A stretch of DNA of 64,000 nucleotides from Nymphaea colorata (taxonomy: Eukaryota; Streptophyta; Magnoliopsida; Nymphaeales; Nymphaeaceae), in contig NC_045147.1 of NCBI RefSeq assembly GCF_008831285.2, positions 2,258,001 through 2,322,000 of the forward strand, in the 5' to 3' direction. The position numbers and the translations under genes were made by a program. A model generated the notes under the pieces. The model searched no databases. It saw only the letters and a list, made by a program, of their open reading frames with translations, and was not told where the DNA came from. Shown one piece after another: positions 59,011 to 64,000 of this stretch; the first letter of the stretch is position 1; every line of letters starts with the position of its first letter.

Positions 59011-59741
59011 TCTATGCTTTAACAAGTTCTCTCTATTACTTGACTATTGCTTTATTTTGGATATTGTTCATGCATAGTCACTTGATTTTTCTATTCATAT
59101 ATGTGAATGTACGGCGAGAAAGAGAGTGTGGTTTAGGAATCTTTATTATTATGTAAATTTTTTATGTTGGGGTTTGTCCAACCTGAAAAAAACACTCACG
59201 AATGTCCACATGTTAATATTCATTTTCATGTCATTTCGTGTTAGTTTCTTTTTAATCACCCGATTAAGAACCTTAAAGAGCGCCTTATCATTCGTGTGGT
59301 TTGGTTTTCTTCCATACCCAATGATGGAAGAAACATATTCCATTGTAACAAACAAAGTAACTATGTTTTATGTTTATATATAAAAGAAATCTTTGAAATC
59401 ATGCTTTCCAAAACATTTTCGAAAGAATCCTCTCTAATGTGGCCTTGAAAACTTAGCTTAGGCTCTTGCATGAGTCCAAGCTCCCCTCCGGCGTACATCA
59501 AACTTGAAGTCGGTTATTTTTCATTTCTTGATTTTTAATCTCATGAAGGTACATATGTATATACGTGTTTTATACATATATGTCTACATGGTGATTCCCT
59601 TCATTCTCCTCTCTTTATGATTCCGTATTTTATTTTTACAAATTCTCGTATCTATATGAATGCATATATACATGTGTTATATTTTCTCTCTCTAAAATGT
59701 TTTATTTATCTCTTCAAGTTAAATGTCTTTTCCCACAAACT

Positions 59742-59857
<116 letters not shown>

Positions 59858-60810
59858 CTTTCTTTTCCTCTAAAATCTCTCTTTCTCTTCTAATCAATAC
59901 CCTCTTTTATAAACTTTTATATACATGTATGTGTGATAATATGTACACGTATATGTGCATCTCTCTCTATCTCTCTTTCAAGAACTTCTCTTTCCTCCAT
60001 ATTTAAGTTAACACTTCATTTTCCAAAGTTTTCCCATACATACGTATACACATATGTACACATATTCATATATTCATGTATGTATGTATGTACATATAAA
60101 ATACAAACAAAGATATGTATCCCCTCCTCTTTCAAAAAAAATCTTTAATCTAGTGGTCTTTGAAGTCTCTCTCTCTCTCTCTTTATTTTTATGAGAGTAT
60201 TTCATCTTTTCCATTCTTTTAAACATTTTTCTCATGATCATTTATTTACTGACTTTATCAAGACCAAAACTCAAGTAATGACCCAATATTATATTCATGT
60301 TTGATGGTATACAATCTCAATCCAATTTCAAAAAAATTTTCTTTTTTATAAAAATATTTATGATAACTATAAAAACAAAAATCTTATATGTATGTTGTGG
60401 TATGAATGCTTTAGATGAATGTTGTGGTAGAAATATTTTATTCTCTTTTAATAATATTGGATCAATGCATTCATGTATTCTATTCACTTAACGTCACTTA
60501 TGATCACTAGCACCACCACAAAGAACTTAAGCAAGAAAAGATGAAGCTCTAATTAGGTGTTAACTGAATTAGAACGAAATCTCAAACCTACTTAAAGTCT
60601 TAAGAGAACACTGAAGTGACTTCAAAAAAAAGATCTCCAAAGTTTTTCAAATATTTATAAGGAATTTCTCAAAATCAAAATGTTTTACACTCTCAAAATA
60701 TTCATCAAAACTTTTTTAATGATGGGCAAGTCTCTTTCTCTCTCATTTTCAAATAAAAAACTCATTTTTCTGGAGCACTCCAAATACCAAAAATTTTGGA
60801 GATGCGAACA

Positions 60811-60815
60811 ATGAC
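60811..60815 (+). other. Target-site duplication, right (ATGAC)
   Basis: Identical to 44,898-44,902. Confidence 0.95.
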
Positions 60816-61000
60816 ATAGAAAGAAGGGAGGACAAGGTGAGAGCTCCCCACCATAGCGCGTGAGAGAGAAAGAGAGATAGAACAAAATAATAATGATAAT
60901 CATATTTGTGACCACATTTGCGTAGTTGTGATAAGCATGCTTCTTGATGCTAGTTTTCAACATTAGACATGATAATAATATTTGTGACCACATTTGCATG

Positions 61001-61121
<121 letters not shown>

Positions 61122-61189
61122 TTGGATACAAGTCTTTGAAATTATCATTTCAAAAAATTGACTTTAATTGAACATAGTTCTTGGATAAT

Positions 61190-62450
61190 AAGTTTTTAAC
61201 AAAATGCTCATCTTCTTACTTTTAATAACTGTCTGCCAGTATTTTGTAAGTGATTATGTGGTTATTCTAAAATGAGTGTTCTCTAAGAAATGCTCTTTAA
61301 TTCCAACATTCCAAGTATGAAAACTAAAAGCACTGACATTCTTTTTGCCATGGTTTTTCAAAGCATTTTGTATATAAGAGTTCAAAGACTAATAAGTGAG
61401 AAATGATTTGATTTCATCTATCAAAACCTTCCTTCTTAGGAATAAAGGCAATATTGGGGTAGTTTTATCATTAAGAACTTGTCCTTTCCTTTGAACAAAT
61501 ATTTGGTTGCATAACATATATCATCATTGTTTATATCATACTAGCAATGAAATATTTTTATGGTCAGGAATTCATTGATACTAGAGTTGTTCTCACCATC
61601 CTTAATTTATGTCAAAAAAAGTAAGGAGTTAAAAGAAAATTAATATTGTTATCCTCTAGAAAGAGGATGGTTGGTGGTTCATCATTAAACTACTCCTAAT
61701 TCACCTTCCAATTGTATTTTTTCATTGATATATGATATATCCATGGTCTTTTATTATCTCACCACTATACGACCTGGCAGAATGAATCTCATTCCTTGAA
61801 ATCCCTTTCTTGAACATTACATGAAAATATTTTGAATTGGAGTTCTCTTGAGAAATCTAACATTTGACCTTCATCTTCCTCAATGCCTTATATAGTTTTT
61901 TTAATTTTGTTGTTCATTCTTGGTGTGGATGAACCTAGATAAAGTGTTCACGTTACCTCTTCTACATCTTTTTGAATTACATTCACATGTAAGGAAAATT
62001 ATTTTATGCAGTGGGCAAGTCAACAACATTTTCTTTCTTTCTTATGTTTAATCAACTTCACTGTGATAGTTTCAAGGCAACACTGAACATCAAAAAGCCT
62101 TTAATGTGATTCCTAAATAACTTTCACTTCTTTCCTACACCCTTTCTCCTATGTCTAGAAAGAAATAAATTTCTAAGGACCTTTAGATAGTTAACAATTA
62201 CCTGTTGTGAGCAAAGAAAAGTAGTCCAATAATAATTTGTGCAAAATGAACTGATACGAAGTGAAATTGTATTCACACCATTCAGAATTCAGCAAAACAT
62301 GGTAAATATAAGTGGTTTTGAGGTCGTCCAATATTTGAGTGTTGCTCAATTGTATCACACATGCTTGTTCTCATTTACCTTCTAGTATCACACTAGACTC
62401 ATTTAAGCCTTCTATAGAAGTTTGATTTTTGTCATTTCTACTTTGAGAAT
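61190..62450 (-). pseudogene. L1-type LINE relic (linker and start of RT)
   Basis: On the minus strand, near 61,855-61,740: ENSNSKYFHVMFKKGISRNE, the 'NTKFFH-x-K-x2-R-x-N-x-I' segment of plant L1 ORF2. Near 61,490-61,370: NIAFIPKKEGFDR and later LLYTKCFEKPWQK, matching the 'aLIPKK...Yki..K.lanRlk' start of the RT domain. The remaining RT would lie below 61,190 and is missing; the CT/TA tract lies there. Upstream endonuclease could not be placed. Stops and frameshifts are many. Confidence 0.65.
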
Positions 62451-63324
62451 ATTGTTTAAGTCTAGACCCCTAGAATATTAAGGCATGAGAGAAAATCTGG
62501 ATGAGCTTTGTGTTTCTAAAACAAGGAATGTCTATGTAAATTTTAGTGATACACTCTCGTAATAAGCTTAAGCTCATTTCCAAATTCTACCATTAATATT
62601 ATAATAGTTGATCATACACATGATTTTACATTGATCTTGCACATTTTCACATGCATATATCATGATCAGCATAGGCTTTCAAATTCCTTATTAGCAATAA
62701 TAAACAAATTCATCCCAAACTTTTGCCTAATCCAATACCATTTTAATATTTGAGTTTAGGAGGAAAGATAAGTGTGATTTATCATATATATTAACAATGT
62801 ATTTGGGCTTGCTTCCTATCATGTCCTCTCCAAATCCAGGCTAGCACTTTATGATAGTATCTAATCCTCCACACTTGATCCCATGGGACAAAAGACGTTG
62901 TATTAATCACATCTAGATCTCCAATTGGGCTTACTACTCATTTTCATTTCACCTTACCCATGAACAATGTTGCCTTGGTAAAAGAAAACTTCCTCCATCC
63001 TGACTCCATCAATGGCACTGGGAAATTAGCCCATTGACAGTTTTTTTTTTCTCTGATGAGGAAGATGAGTCTGCACACTCCATTTGAGAATCTCTACCCT
63101 CCATTTCCTAATCAACAATGCTCCACCACAGGCATCAACTTCTACTTGGAAAATTCTTCCTGCATAAGGTCTCCCCAAGAAAGAGTGAACCAAGATTCCT
63201 TGTGTCACCAAGAGATCTTCATAGCCTATTACAGACACTAGCAGAGCACTCACTCAATGGTATCACCCTTGACTCTCACCTCAAATGCTTATTTTGTAAC
63301 GGTTTAAGTAAGAGACCGTCAAAC
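62451..63324. other. Intergenic; possible gypsy RNase H fragment
   Basis: On the minus strand, near 63,165-63,080, RIFQVEVDACGGALLI recalls the 'PFeVevDASg.giGAVL' strand of gypsy RNase H, but no RT or integrase lies beside it, so it is only a hint. The rest is AT-rich without recognised features. Confidence 0.35.
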
Positions 63325-63648
63325 TGTCACACTCCAACCATTTTCCTCACCATTCAGGGGCGGAGCCAGAAATTTTTCATTGGGTAGGCCGAATTAAAGA
63401 TTCTAAATTTTGACTAAGGCCAAAATATCATTTTTCAAATTTTTTATATAAAACAAATGAAATTGTTTAAAATTTACACCATTAGCTCCTTTAGTAGCCT
63501 ACTGAAACCTCTTGCTTACATTGCTTTCGCACTCTCTTTTGATTGTTTGTGGTTGATGATGTCCCTCTCTAGAATTGCTTTTGAGATTTTGAATGATACC
63601 ATTAAGGCTCTCATCATCATCCTTGATTAAAGTTGTCAGCCCGTGACA
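63325..63648 (+). repeat. Short LTR with TGTCAC/GTGACA ends
   Basis: Starts TGTCACACTCC and ends GCCCGTGACA; the outer six bases are a perfect inverted repeat. A TGGTACCAGAGCC primer-like site follows one base later. This is probably the 5' LTR of an element whose interior is mostly gone or beyond the window. No second LTR is seen. Confidence 0.55.
63355..63475 (+). mobile_element. hAT end inserted in the LTR
   Basis: CAGGGGCGGAGCCAG is an intact Tip100-like hAT terminus. TCACCATT precedes it at 63,347-63,354, and ACACCATT follows at about 63,476, a possible 8-bp duplication with one mismatch, although no matching right terminus is present. Confidence 0.4.
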
Positions 63649-63649
63649 G

Positions 63650-63662
63650 TGGTACCAGAGCC
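63650..63662 (+). other. Primer-binding site, initiator-Met type
   Basis: TGGTACCAGAGCC resembles TGGTATCAGAGC, the common plant LTR-retrotransposon primer site, one base after the GTGACA LTR end. Confidence 0.55.
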
Positions 63663-64000
63663 GTTTGGTTCATCTAGCGAGGAGAAACATAGGAAGTTTA
63701 ATTTTATTGAAAATTTAATTTTATTGAGTAGGTGTGGACTAAGTGTGGAAAATTACCCATACAAAACCCAAAAAAAAACTTCTTATTTTTCACATTGATA
63801 TTTTTGAGCAATTTTTTTTCATTTACATATTCGTGCACCTTAAATATTTTAATATTTTATACCTAGTGCCCCTTAGCCAGAACTTTCTGTCTCCACTCCT
63901 ATATAGAGCAAAACGATGACATGCAATTGTTATGAGTGCATGGTTGGATTAGAGATGGGGTCTATGGTGCATGCTCCCATGAAATGAAAAGAGGCAAACA
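63663..64000. other. Intergenic to window edge
   Basis: AT-rich with no open frame. AGTGCCCCTTAGCCAGAACT then CTCCACTCC near 63,865-63,899 resembles a decayed hAT right end. Confidence 0.35.

Overview
This is nuclear DNA of a flowering plant. The one clear host gene has eight GT-AG coding exons and encodes a phosphatidylinositol-phosphate 5-kinase with the N-terminal MORN repeats found in plant members of the family. Everything else is AT-rich, rich in (CT)n, (TA)n and (ATT)n tracts, and full of plant-type transposons (Tat/Ogre-like Ty3, Ty1/Copia, L1 LINE, hAT and PIF/Harbinger MITEs, tRNA-derived SINE remnants). The species cannot be named from the sequence. No rRNA, tRNA, organelle insertion or CRISPR array was recognised.

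Layout. Positions 1-6.4 kb: intergenic, with two inverted copies of a ~250-300 bp AT-rich repeat, a 37-bp triplicated unit and a hAT-end fragment. 6.8-11.07 kb, minus strand: the PIP5K gene (731 codons), with a pyrimidine-rich 5' leader and a CpG-rich upstream zone to about 12.45 kb that holds a cluster of TGACG motifs. 12.5-29.5 kb: intergenic, with small hAT and Tourist-type MITEs with clear target-site duplications, several short tandem duplications, microsatellites and a ~600 bp tandem duplication that has a diverged relative at 34.3-35.7 kb. 29.9-33.0 kb: a Ty1/Copia relic in which gag is joined to the RT/RNase H end. 38.5-40.8 kb: degenerate GATCCA-type repeats and a minus-strand Copia gag zinc-knuckle relic. 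41.0-43.4 kb: a 2.4-kb interval with PIF/Harbinger-like ends carrying coding-like fragments, one resembling IQM calmodulin-binding proteins.

44,903-60,810 is one complete but dead Ty3/gypsy retrotransposon of 15.9 kb: 3.5 and 3.4 kb LTRs, a perfect 5-bp target duplication, Arg-type primer site, polypurine tract, an extra ORF upstream of gag, gag, protease, RT, two RNase H domains and integrase. The order and the second RNase H place it in the Tat/Ogre lineage. Stops and frameshifts break every reading frame, and the LTRs differ at roughly one base in ten to twelve by eye, so it is an old copy.

60.8-64 kb: flank with a long (CT)n(TA)n tract, a minus-strand L1 LINE relic and, near the window edge, a short LTR with TGTCAC/GTGACA ends followed by an initiator-Met-type primer site, with a hAT end inside it.

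The PIP5K acts alone here in PI(4,5)P2 synthesis; the rest is layered transposon history. I found no new multi-gene system. The most unusual items are the large LTR element with its variable LTR hairpin block, the gene-fragment-bearing PIF-like interval, and the 179-bp hAT MITE family.
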